Source of the DNA: JADJPL01 sp964607915
Lineage (GTDB): Bacteria; Bacteroidota; Bacteroidia; Chitinophagales; Saprospiraceae
Length of the DNA stretch: 14,563 bases
Assembly: GCA_964607915.1 (NCBI GenBank)
Contig: CAZSMU010000091.1
Location: 1 to 14,563, forward strand
Direction of reading: 5' to 3'
Of the stretch, positions 1 through 5,258 are shown in pieces. Within the stretch, counting starts at the first letter, position 1. Each line of letters starts with the position of its first letter. The notes beneath the pieces are model-generated. The model was not told the origin of the DNA, did no database searches, and was given only the letters and a program-made list of their open reading frames with translations. Both the position numbers and the translations under genes were made by a program.

Positions 1-20
1 CCCCGTGCAACAAGTCTAAT
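1..20 (+). repeat. Promoter-proximal repeat motif, copy 1 (upstream of pyrD)
   Basis: The sequence CCCCGTGCAACAAGTCTAAT begins at the first base of the window and ends 10 nt before the pyrD start codon. It matches three other full copies in the window (2921-2940, 12324-12343, 14511-14530) and shares the core GCAACAAGTCTAWT with them. The part further upstream lies outside the window. Its role is unknown; position and orientation suggest a promoter or leader element. Confidence 0.75.
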
Positions 21-30
21 ACACCGATAG

Positions 31-1068
31 ATGTACAAAGTCCTTCTAAAAAAGTTACTCTTCCTCTTTCCCGCAGAACGCGCCCACCATCTGACCATTG
101 CCCTGCTCAAGGCAACGCTGGCGTTGCCCGGGATACAGCGCGTATTTCGCAACCTCTACCAAGTACAGGACCCCCGGTTGCATCGGCAGGTCATGGGGCT
201 TGATTTCCCTAATCCCGTGGGCCTGGCAGCAGGGTTTGACAAAGACGGTACCTCTTTTTCCCAGATGGCAGCGCTGGGGTTTGGATTCATCGAACTGGGC
301 ACCGTCACCCCCAAGCCTCAACCCGGCAACCCCAAGCCTCGCTTGTTCCGACTGCCTCAAGACTTCGCCCTCATCAACCGAATGGGGTTCAACAACGCCG
401 GAGCGGAGGCCCTGGCTACCCGGCTGCGCAATACCAAACGCCCCAAAAACCTGGTCCTGGGGGGCAACATCGGCAAAAACAAAACCACCCCCAACGAACT
501 GGCCCTGGAAGACTACCGCTATGCCTTCCGGGCCCTCTTTCCGTATGTGGATTACTTCGTCGTGAACGTCAGTTCGCCCAACACACCTGATCTGAGAGCA
601 TTGCAAGACAAAGAACCGCTCAAAGTACTGCTCGATACCCTGCAGGCAGAGAATCGCGCACAGCCCGACCCCAAACCCATCCTCCTCAAAATTGCCCCCG
701 ACTTATCAAATCCCCAACTCGACGATATCCTCGACCTGGTCCAATCGAGCGGTATCGCGGGAATCGTCGCTACCAATACGACCGTCGAACGGACGGGGCT
801 GTCCACCCCAGCGCACACAGTGACCGATATCGGCGTCGGTGGGCTAAGCGGCGCCCCCCTGCAAAAACGAGCGACCGAGATCATCCGCTACCTGCGCCGG
901 CAAGGTCCGACAGGAATGACCATCATAGGAGTAGGAGGCATCGCCTCCCCGGAAAGCGCACGGGAAAAGTTGGAGGCGGGTGCCGATTTGATCCAAATCT
1001 ATACCGGACTGGTCTATGAAGGCCCCGGACTGGTCAAGCGCATCCTCCAGAATTTATCCGGTCAGTAG
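31..1068 (+). CDS. pyrD: Dihydroorotate dehydrogenase (quinone), class 2
   Basis: This enzyme oxidises dihydroorotate to orotate in de novo pyrimidine synthesis. It is FMN-dependent and passes electrons to the membrane quinone pool. The 345-residue length is typical of class 2 enzymes. The N-terminal 40 or so residues (LLFLFPAERAHH) form the amphipathic membrane-docking extension found only in class 2. Visible motifs are the flavin-site GLAAGFDKDG (64-73), the loop GTVTPKPQPGNPKPRLFR (90-107) with NRMGFNN (116-122), and NVSSPNTPDLR (179-189), in which Ser182 is the expected catalytic base (class 1 enzymes use Cys). C-terminal phosphate-binding motifs are GVGGLSG (268-274) and IGVGGIAS (299-306). 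The first Met fits the family start. The gene stands alone on the plus strand, 10 nt behind repeat copy 1, and converges on nadC. Confidence 0.97.
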   Translation: MYKVLLKKLLFLFPAERAHHLTIALLKATLALPGIQRVFRNLYQVQDPRLHRQVMGLDFPNPVGLAAGFDKDGTSFSQMAALGFGFIELGTVTPKPQPGNPKPRLFRLPQDFALINRMGFNNAGAEALATRLRNTKRPKNLVLGGNIGKNKTTPNELALEDYRYAFRALFPYVDYFVVNVSSPNTPDLRALQDKEPLKVLLDTLQAENRAQPDPKPILLKIAPDLSNPQLDDILDLVQSSGIAGIVATNTTVERTGLSTPAHTVTDIGVGGLSGAPLQKRATEIIRYLRRQGPTGMTIIGVGGIASPESAREKLEAGADLIQIYTGLVYEGPGLVKRILQNLSGQ

Positions 1069-1118
1069 CCCGGTAACAGGAGGGATATATTACAAATTTT
1101 TCCTATGGTATCATTTTT

Positions 1119-1175
1119 GAAGTAAGTTTTGGTATGGGTCGCTGTAAGGTGGCCCGATACAAACTTACTTACTTC
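1119..1175. terminator. Long imperfect hairpin between convergent pyrD and nadC
   Basis: The left arm (1119-1140, beginning GAAGTAAGTTT and ending GTATGGGTC) pairs with the right arm (1151-1175, beginning GGCCCGATAC and ending in ACTTACTTC). The loop is about 10 nt (1141-1150). Pairing is broken by small bulges: one G, and a duplicated ACTT in the right arm. It lies 50 nt past the pyrD stop and 125 nt past the nadC stop. A bidirectional terminator is the simple reading, but no clean T-tract follows on either strand, and the stem is longer than usual. A structured RNA or the remnant of a small mobile repeat remains possible. Confidence 0.5.
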
Positions 1176-1310
1176 GAAACTGTGATCAAACCACCTACAC
1201 CTTGTATCTGGAGGGATGTCCGATTTTGGCTATTGGCGCTTTCCCTCAGCCTGCTCCTTTGGATTACCGTGCAAGCTTACCCCGCACCCGTATGGGCCGT
1301 CAGCGGTTGA
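1134..1310 (+). CDS. Possible 58-residue single-pass membrane protein
   Basis: An open frame starts at ATG 1134 inside the hairpin and ends at TGA 1308-1310, overlapping the nadC 3' end by 11 nt in the convergent direction. Its second half holds a convincing hydrophobic segment (residues 31-47, FWLLALSLSLLLWITVQ) preceded by Lys/Arg residues and followed by AYPAPVW. The N-terminal half is basic and unremarkable. I do not recognise a family. The hydrophobic segment resembles the anchor at the start of many membrane-tethered proteins, so this could be the broken 5' end of a former gene. No convincing promoter or ribosome site was seen, so it may not be expressed. Confidence 0.25.
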   Translation: MGRCKVARYKLTYFETVIKPPTPCIWRDVRFWLLALSLSLLLWITVQAYPAPVWAVSG

Positions 1311-2169
1311 TCTTGAAACTCAGGTCCAGGCTCTTGAAGGAGTGTGTCAGCGCTCCGATGGAAATGTAATCCACCCCGCTGAGAGCGTATTCCCGCAGCG
1401 TATCCAGGGTTATGCCCCCGGACGCCTCCGTCTCAAAGCGCTTTCCCACTTTTTGCAGCGCCTGTTGCAATGCGCCAGGAGCAAAATTGTCGAACATGAT
1501 GCGAGTAATCTGCCCCGTTTTCAGCACTTCCTCCAGTTCTTCCATATTCCGCACCTCTACGGTGACGTTCAGGGAAAGGCCATGTGTACGCTGATAGGCG
1601 GCCACCCGCTCGATAGCGGTACGGATACTGCCCCCACACGCATCCACGTGATTATCTTTGATCATGAACCAATCGTAAAGGCCGTTGCGGTAATTTTGAC
1701 CACCGCCAATCCGCACGGCCCATTTCTCGAGGAAGCGCAATAAAGGCGTCGTCTTCCGGGTATCCAGTATCCGGGTGGGCAAATCCGAGATACGAGTACA
1801 ATAGCGGCGGGTTTCCGTAGCAATACCGCTCATGCGCTGCATCGTGTTGAGCAGGAGGCGCTCGGCCTGCAAAAGTGCCCGCGTACTCCCTTCTACAGTA
1901 AAAGCGACATCCCCCGGGTGTACATCCTGGCCATCTTCCAGGATGGGGTGTATAGTACAGGATGGGTCAGCCGCACGCAGGATTGCAAAAGCTACGGCTG
2001 TGCCGGCCAGCACGCCCTGGTCTTTTACCAGGAGGCGGGCAGTTTGCCGCGACGAATCGGGGATGCAGGCCAGGGAGGTCACATCGCCCGGGCCAACATC
2101 TTCCCGGAGTCCGTCGGCGATAAACTGCGCAAGGTGTGCCTGTTCTTGCGGGTCTAATGGATAACGCAT
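1300..2169 (-). CDS. nadC: Nicotinate-nucleotide pyrophosphorylase (carboxylating), quinolinate phosphoribosyltransferase
   Basis: This enzyme joins quinolinate and PRPP to make nicotinate mononucleotide, with release of CO2 and PPi, in de novo NAD synthesis. The 289-residue length is normal. Motifs in order: LREDVGPGDVTS (21-32), the AERLLLNTMQRMSGIAT helix (102-118), the basic substrate-site loop DTRKTTPLLR (136-145), IGGGQNYRNGLYDWFMIKDN (154-173), the acidic strand VTVEVRN (202-208), MFDNF (225-229), and SGG (250-252) with ISIGALTHS (269-277) at the PRPP phosphate. One oddity is GGGxNYR where most NadC enzymes have GGGxNHR: the quinolinate-site His is Tyr160. The start lies 9 nt after the stop of the barrel gene, so the two are probably co-transcribed; the functional reason for that pairing is not obvious. 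Confidence 0.96.
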   Translation of the reverse strand: MRYPLDPQEQAHLAQFIADGLREDVGPGDVTSLACIPDSSRQTARLLVKDQGVLAGTAVAFAILRAADPSCTIHPILEDGQDVHPGDVAFTVEGSTRALLQAERLLLNTMQRMSGIATETRRYCTRISDLPTRILDTRKTTPLLRFLEKWAVRIGGGQNYRNGLYDWFMIKDNHVDACGGSIRTAIERVAAYQRTHGLSLNVTVEVRNMEELEEVLKTGQITRIMFDNFAPGALQQALQKVGKRFETEASGGITLDTLREYALSGVDYISIGALTHSFKSLDLSFKINR

Positions 2170-2178
2170 GGCCGGGAA

Positions 2179-2907
2179 TTAAAAAATCAAGCCCAACTTG
2201 AGCGTCAGGGCGCTGATTTTGCCTTTTGAATTCTCTAATTGATTGCCCCGTTGAGGGTCGGAAATCGTTCCCTTGTCCTCGGTAATGTCGGCAAAGCCGA
2301 TTTGGAAACCCAGCCCTGCGAGCAGGGAGGTCGTCTCCGTCAGGCTGTACTCCAGGCCGCTGTTCAGGCCCCAGGCCAAATTCAAACCATTCACATCGCG
2401 CCGGATATCGAATTCTTTGGCCTGGTCGCCAATCCCGACTCCGGTGACCGTACCGCGGGCCTGGGAGCGGAAGCCCGTAGTAATCCCCGGCTCCAGGAAA
2501 TAGCGCATATACCCAAATTCCCGCGTACGCATTTTCAGATAGAGCGGGATTTCCACAAACTGGAGGCTGTATTTGAGCTTCACCCCGCTGGGCAGGGTAG
2601 CCAGCTCGGGACCCAGGTTGGAGTTTTTCCAATAATTGCCTCCGTACTCAAACAAGAGCGTACCCCCGTGGTTGAATGCAAAGCCGATACCCGTAGAAAA
2701 GGCATAGTTTTCGCGAAAATAATATTCGGCCAACATGCCCAGTTTTATACCCAGATTCGTGCCGCTCCGGTTGATGCGCGTGTCGTTGGTATTCATCCAG
2801 GAGAAAGACGGGCTCAGTTGAAAACCGAAGCGCATATCGCCGTCCTGTGCCCGGCCGTTCGTGTAAAACAAGGCGAAAAGCAAGATCGCCATGACAATTT
2901 TTTTCAT
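2179..2907 (-). CDS. PorT-family outer membrane beta-barrel protein
   Basis: This is a 242-residue predicted outer-membrane protein. It has a signal peptide (MKKIVMAILLFALFYTNGRA, likely cleaved before Gln21), then alternating polar/aromatic beta strands with Gly-rich turns, such as FGFQLSPSFSWMN and FSTGIGFAFNHGG. The last strand LTLKLGLIF ends in a C-terminal Phe, as expected for a BAM substrate. Size and layout fit the Bacteroidota PorT/OMP_b-brl_2 barrels of about 200-250 residues. The substrate and role are unknown. In some members of the phylum a PorT relative takes part in type IX secretion; this protein cannot be tied to that from sequence alone. It heads a likely two-gene transcript with nadC. 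Repeat copy 2 ends 13 nt before its ATG, and the divergent promoter region is shared with gldB. Confidence 0.85.
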   Translation of the reverse strand: MKKIVMAILLFALFYTNGRAQDGDMRFGFQLSPSFSWMNTNDTRINRSGTNLGIKLGMLAEYYFRENYAFSTGIGFAFNHGGTLLFEYGGNYWKNSNLGPELATLPSGVKLKYSLQFVEIPLYLKMRTREFGYMRYFLEPGITTGFRSQARGTVTGVGIGDQAKEFDIRRDVNGLNLAWGLNSGLEYSLTETTSLLAGLGFQIGFADITEDKGTISDPQRGNQLENSKGKISALTLKLGLIF

Positions 2908-2920
2908 ATTGATTCAGTTT

Positions 2921-2940
2921 ATTAGACTTGTTGCAAAGGG
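2921..2940 (-). repeat. Promoter-proximal repeat motif, copy 2 (upstream of barrel gene)
   Basis: Read on the minus strand this is CCCTTTGCAACAAGTCTAAT, ending 13 nt before the start codon of the outer-membrane barrel gene. Similarity to the copy at 12324-12343 extends further upstream, to about 2952, through a TCCT..GC(C/T)GACCC segment. It is the left arm of a larger inverted repeat. Confidence 0.75.
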
Positions 2941-2970
2941 TCGGCTAAAGGAGGGAAGAATCCTTTCAGT

Positions 2971-2991
2971 CCCTTGCAACAAGACTGTGAT
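2971..2991 (+). repeat. Diverged copy of the promoter-proximal repeat motif (upstream of gldB)
   Basis: The sequence CCCTTGCAACAAGACTGTGAT keeps the TTGCAACAAG core, but the tail TCTAAT is altered. It lies 46 nt before the chosen gldB start and 15 nt before a good TAnnTTTG element. Confidence 0.55.
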
Positions 2992-3006
2992 TCCTTTTGA
3001 TATCCC

Positions 3007-3014
3007 TACCTTTG
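3007..3014 (+). promoter_or_regulatory. Candidate Bacteroidota -7 promoter element for gldB
   Basis: TACCTTTG matches the Bacteroidota TAnnTTTG -7 consensus exactly and lies 23 nt before the gldB ATG, which would give a leader of about 15-20 nt. The -33 element is weak: TGTG at 2986-2989 is at an acceptable distance, but it is not a clean TTTG. Confidence 0.5.
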
Positions 3015-3037
3015 CAACGCCTTTATTCCAAAATTTT

Positions 3038-4084
3038 ATGCACAACTGGACGAAATCCTTTTTAGCGCTCTTCCTGGGGGCATTGACCCTGGCTTCCTGT
3101 AGCAAAAAAGACCAGGAGCCCCGCCCCGACGTCAGCTCCATACAAGTCCCGCTTCGGATACGGCATTTTGAAAAAGACCTCTTTGCGTTAGACACTGCAA
3201 ATATAGGGCTTGGATTGAAGCGCCTCGAAGAAGATTACGGCGAATTTGCCGAACTCTTTTTTACCCGCATCTTGCCCGCCAAGGATTCGGTACTGGTGCC
3301 GGAAGGGCCGGAAAGGTTTATCAAAGATTTTCTCTCGAATCCAGACATCCAAAGCCTCTACGATACCTGTATGCTCATATACGGGGATTTTTCCGGCCTG
3401 GACCGGGAATTTGAGCAGGCGTTCCGCTATTTGAACTATTATTTTCCCAAATTGCCTACCCCCGATGTCACGACCTATATCTCCGGATATTCCGTCGGCA
3501 ATTTTATCTATCGGGAGCAGTCTCTCGGCGTGGGACTGGATTTTTTTCTGGGGGCGGACTACCCTTACCAGCGGTATAGCCCGCAAAATCCCAACTTCTC
3601 CCAATACCTCACCCGCACCTTTACCCGGGAACACCTCGTGCTCAAAACGTTGATTCCCCTCGTAGAAGACCTGGCCGGCGACCCGACGGGCATCAAACTC
3701 CTCGATGCCATGATTCATACCGGCAAGCAAATCTACGTGTTGGACAAACTGCTCCCCGACGTGCCCGACAGCATACTGATAGAACTCCCGGCCGCACAAA
3801 CCCAATGGCTGCAAGATAACGAACGCGATATCTGGGCCTTCTTCCTGAGCGAGGATCTCCTGTACTCGGACGACTGGCAAAAAATTCGCAAGTATGTGGA
3901 GTACAGCCCCAGCTCCCCGGGCATGCCCACCGAAGCACCGGGTAGAACAGGCACCTGGATGGGCTGGCAAATTGTGCGCAGCTATATGAAGAACCAGCCC
4001 GAAACGTCGCTCAGCGACTTGCTCGCCCAGAAAGACAGCCAGAAGTTCCTACAAATGTCGCGTTACAAACCGCCCCGAAAATAA
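3038..4084 (+). CDS. gldB: Gliding motility lipoprotein GldB
   Basis: GldB is a cell-envelope lipoprotein needed for gliding in Bacteroidota, and homologues also occur in non-gliding members. I use ATG 3038 (348 residues), although the frame is open from 2891. Only the 3038 start gives a lipoprotein signal, MHNWTKSFLALFLGALTLAS-C, with lipobox LASC and Cys21 as the lipidated residue, and it sits 23 nt behind a TAnnTTTG element. After the Cys comes a short charged linker, then the characteristic GldB start with IRHFEKDLFALDT and the DYGEFAELFF segment. Later landmarks are YISGYSVGNFIYREQSLGVG, which precedes a LDFFLGADYPYQRY stretch, and a C-terminal PSSPGMPTEAPGRTGTWMGW segment. The order matches the family and the length is slightly above average. 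The gene is divergent from the barrel gene and is followed by the TatA-like start codon region. Confidence 0.88.
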   Translation: MHNWTKSFLALFLGALTLASCSKKDQEPRPDVSSIQVPLRIRHFEKDLFALDTANIGLGLKRLEEDYGEFAELFFTRILPAKDSVLVPEGPERFIKDFLSNPDIQSLYDTCMLIYGDFSGLDREFEQAFRYLNYYFPKLPTPDVTTYISGYSVGNFIYREQSLGVGLDFFLGADYPYQRYSPQNPNFSQYLTRTFTREHLVLKTLIPLVEDLAGDPTGIKLLDAMIHTGKQIYVLDKLLPDVPDSILIELPAAQTQWLQDNERDIWAFFLSEDLLYSDDWQKIRKYVEYSPSSPGMPTEAPGRTGTWMGWQIVRSYMKNQPETSLSDLLAQKDSQKFLQMSRYKPPRK

Positions 4085-4183
4085 TTTATGGTGGCAAAAG
4101 AAACCTTTGTACCTTGCTTCCGTGTTTTATATCCAATCGGTTAAAGCGCATTCTGAATTTTCTACCGGGAAAAGAAACAGGTG

Positions 4184-4191
4184 TATTTTTG
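4184..4191 (+). promoter_or_regulatory. Candidate -7 promoter element upstream of the TatA-like gene
   Basis: TATTTTTG fits TAnnTTTG and lies 156 nt before the TatA-like start at 4348. The -33 region has no clean TTTG. A transcript from here would have a leader of about 150 nt, which contains a 12-codon basic ORF (ATG 4235 to TGA 4273) and a 7-bp stem (AAGGGCT 4211-4217 against AGCCCTT 4254-4260). Confidence 0.3.
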
Positions 4192-4347
4192 TCCGTTTTC
4201 ATGTATAACCAAGGGCTACGCGCCTGAAAAAAAGATGAAAAAGAGCAAAAAAGAGCCCTTCCTGACCCGGTGAGCAAGTCCGAACGTGCGCTTACGTGAG
4301 CCCTGTAGGTTTAAGGGGATTTTTGAAAAACATAAAATTATTTACTT

Positions 4348-4392
4348 ATGCAACCCTTCTTGTTTATTTTCGGCCAGGGGCCCTGGGAGGTC
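4348..4392 (+). CDS. Truncated 5' end of a TatA/TatE-like translocase subunit (cut by the assembly gap)
   Basis: Only 15 codons are visible before the Ns: MQPFLFIFGQGPWEV. Bacteroidota TatA proteins commonly begin with a short aromatic/Leu run, a Gly-rich turn and then an acidic residue just before the transmembrane helix, and this fragment has that shape. TatA forms the pore of the twin-arginine export system. The AT-rich leader (ending in ATTTACTTATG) is typical for a start in this phylum. If the gap really were about 100 nt, it could not hold the rest of a TatA protein (usually about 60-90 residues) and its end, so the gap is probably larger or the gene is broken. The identification rests on very few residues. 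Confidence 0.35.
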
Positions 4393-4492
4393 NNNNNNNN
4401 NNNNNNNNNNNNNNNNNNNNNNNNNNNNNNNNNNNNNNNNNNNNNNNNNNNNNNNNNNNNNNNNNNNNNNNNNNNNNNNNNNNNNNNNNNNN
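4393..4492. other. Assembly gap (100 Ns)
   Basis: There are exactly 100 unknown bases, the usual placeholder for a scaffold gap of unspecified length. The flanks are partly inverted: GGGAGGTC on the left against AGACCACCC on the right, which fits a hairpin or repeat that stopped the assembly. The known sequence between the gldB stop and the gap otherwise holds only the TatA-like start and its leader. The 33 bases to the right of the gap are the 3' flank of the DUF937 gene. Confidence 0.95.
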
Positions 4493-4525
4493 AGACCACC
4501 CCCTCTTTTTTGTCGCGAAGAGCGC

Positions 4526-5149
4526 TTATTTTTTCTTTCCGAAAATTTTCCCCAGCAATCCTTTCCCTACCCCTTCAACGAGGTCGTCCACGACGTTTCC
4601 ATCTTTGTCTTTGTCGAGAAAATTGATGGCCATATCCATGATGGGATTCCCTTTTTTCTGGGAGATTGCACCCTGGAGCAGCCCGGTCAGTGCGCCGAGG
4701 TCCAGATTTCCGTCCTTTTTGGTTTTCCCGAGGGCACCCATGAGGAGAGGGGCTATTTTCTGCATGAGGCTACCCACTTGATTTTTGTCCAATCCGGAAG
4801 CTTTGCTCACCATATCTACGATAGAGGATTGTTTGTCGCCGAGCAGATGCCCGACAATCCCTTGCCCATTTGCAGCCTTGGGGTTCAACGCTGTATTTCC
4901 GTTGAAGAGGCCCATCACATCGTCCAGGACACTTCCGTCGTGGTCGCGGTCCAGTACTTTTGCCAGGGTACTTGCGCCCTGTTCGTTCGAGGCATTTTTA
5001 GCAAGGGCACCCGTCAGCGCGGAGACAACCCCGTCTGCTGCATTTTTAGTCTGGGCGACATCTGCTGCCCCGATTTGGCGGGTAAGCGTCTCCATTAACT
5101 CGTCGTTGCCGAGTTGTTTCTCTATGAGATTGAAGAGAGGGTTTGACAT
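4526..5149 (-). CDS. DUF937 family protein with two EF-hand-like loops
   Basis: This is a 207-residue soluble protein with no signal peptide. The Leu/Gly/Ala-rich helical repeats fit the DUF937 family (YidB-like), whose function is not established: IEKQLG..ELMETLTRQIGA at the N-terminus, GQGIVGHLLGDKQSSIVDMVSKASGLD in the middle, then LMQKIAPLLMGALGKTKKDG. Two segments match the EF-hand calcium loop pattern DxDxDGxxxDD: DRDHDGSVLDD (67-77) and DKDKDGNVVDD (179-189). Each is followed by a hydrophobic Val/Leu stretch, which suggests a duplicated loop-plus-helix module embedded in the DUF937 fold. The C-terminus GKIFGKKK is strongly basic. The gene runs in the same direction as the MltD-like gene but is separated from it by 109 nt, and its upstream region carries an 11-bp direct repeat. 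The family call is good; the calcium-binding role is inference. Confidence 0.8.
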   Translation of the reverse strand: MSNPLFNLIEKQLGNDELMETLTRQIGAADVAQTKNAADGVVSALTGALAKNASNEQGASTLAKVLDRDHDGSVLDDVMGLFNGNTALNPKAANGQGIVGHLLGDKQSSIVDMVSKASGLDKNQVGSLMQKIAPLLMGALGKTKKDGNLDLGALTGLLQGAISQKKGNPIMDMAINFLDKDKDGNVVDDLVEGVGKGLLGKIFGKKK

Positions 5150-5190
5150 GGTGCTGTATTTTTGGTGATTTTATGCGTACAATTCCCGCG

Positions 5191-5222
5191 AAGAGGTTCT
5201 TCGAGGGATTCAAGAGGTTCTT
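5191..5222. repeat. Direct repeat AAGAGGTTCTT x2 with 21-bp period, upstream of the DUF937 gene
   Basis: AAGAGGTTCTT occurs at 5191-5201 and again at 5212-5222, start to start 21 bp, so both copies face the same side of the DNA helix. Each copy is also partly palindromic (AAGA..TCTT). They lie 42-73 nt before the DUF937 start codon (minus strand). A pair of sites for a dimeric regulator is the natural reading, but it is not shown. Confidence 0.4.
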
Positions 5223-5258
5223 TTTATCCTCGCCGCCCCCCTTGCAACAGGAGGTCTG

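Larger units (their letters stand above)
2921..2991. repeat. Symmetric inverted repeat in the barrel/gldB divergent promoter region
   Basis: Two opposed copies of the same unit of about 31 bp surround an 8-bp centre (2953-2960). The inner palindrome is AAAGGA (2947-2952) against TCCTTT (2961-2966). Outside it, each arm carries a CCC-TTGCAACAAG block: minus strand 2921-2940 and plus strand 2971-2984. Each arm points outward toward the gene it precedes. The arms differ by small indels, and in the right arm the last part reads ACTGTGAT instead of TCTAAT. Confidence 0.7.

Noticed and set aside
1216..1743. 175-codon plus-strand frame opposite the 3' part of nadC
   Set aside because: It is a shadow of nadC; only its first bases lie in the spacer, and the more protein-like frame there is 1134-1310.
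2239..2925. 228-codon plus-strand frame opposite the outer-membrane barrel gene
   Set aside because: The minus strand has a signal peptide, barrel strands and a C-terminal Phe; the plus-strand product resembles nothing.
2891..3037. Upstream extension of gldB to ATG 2891
   Set aside because: It would run through the divergent promoter region and both repeat arms, and it would bury the lipoprotein signal peptide.
3188..3970. 260-codon minus-strand frame inside gldB
   Set aside because: It is antisense to a recognised lipoprotein gene and has no motif or start signal of its own.
4286..5098. 270-codon plus-strand frame crossing the N run
   Set aside because: The frame exists only because unknown bases are read as open, and its right part is antisense to the DUF937 gene.
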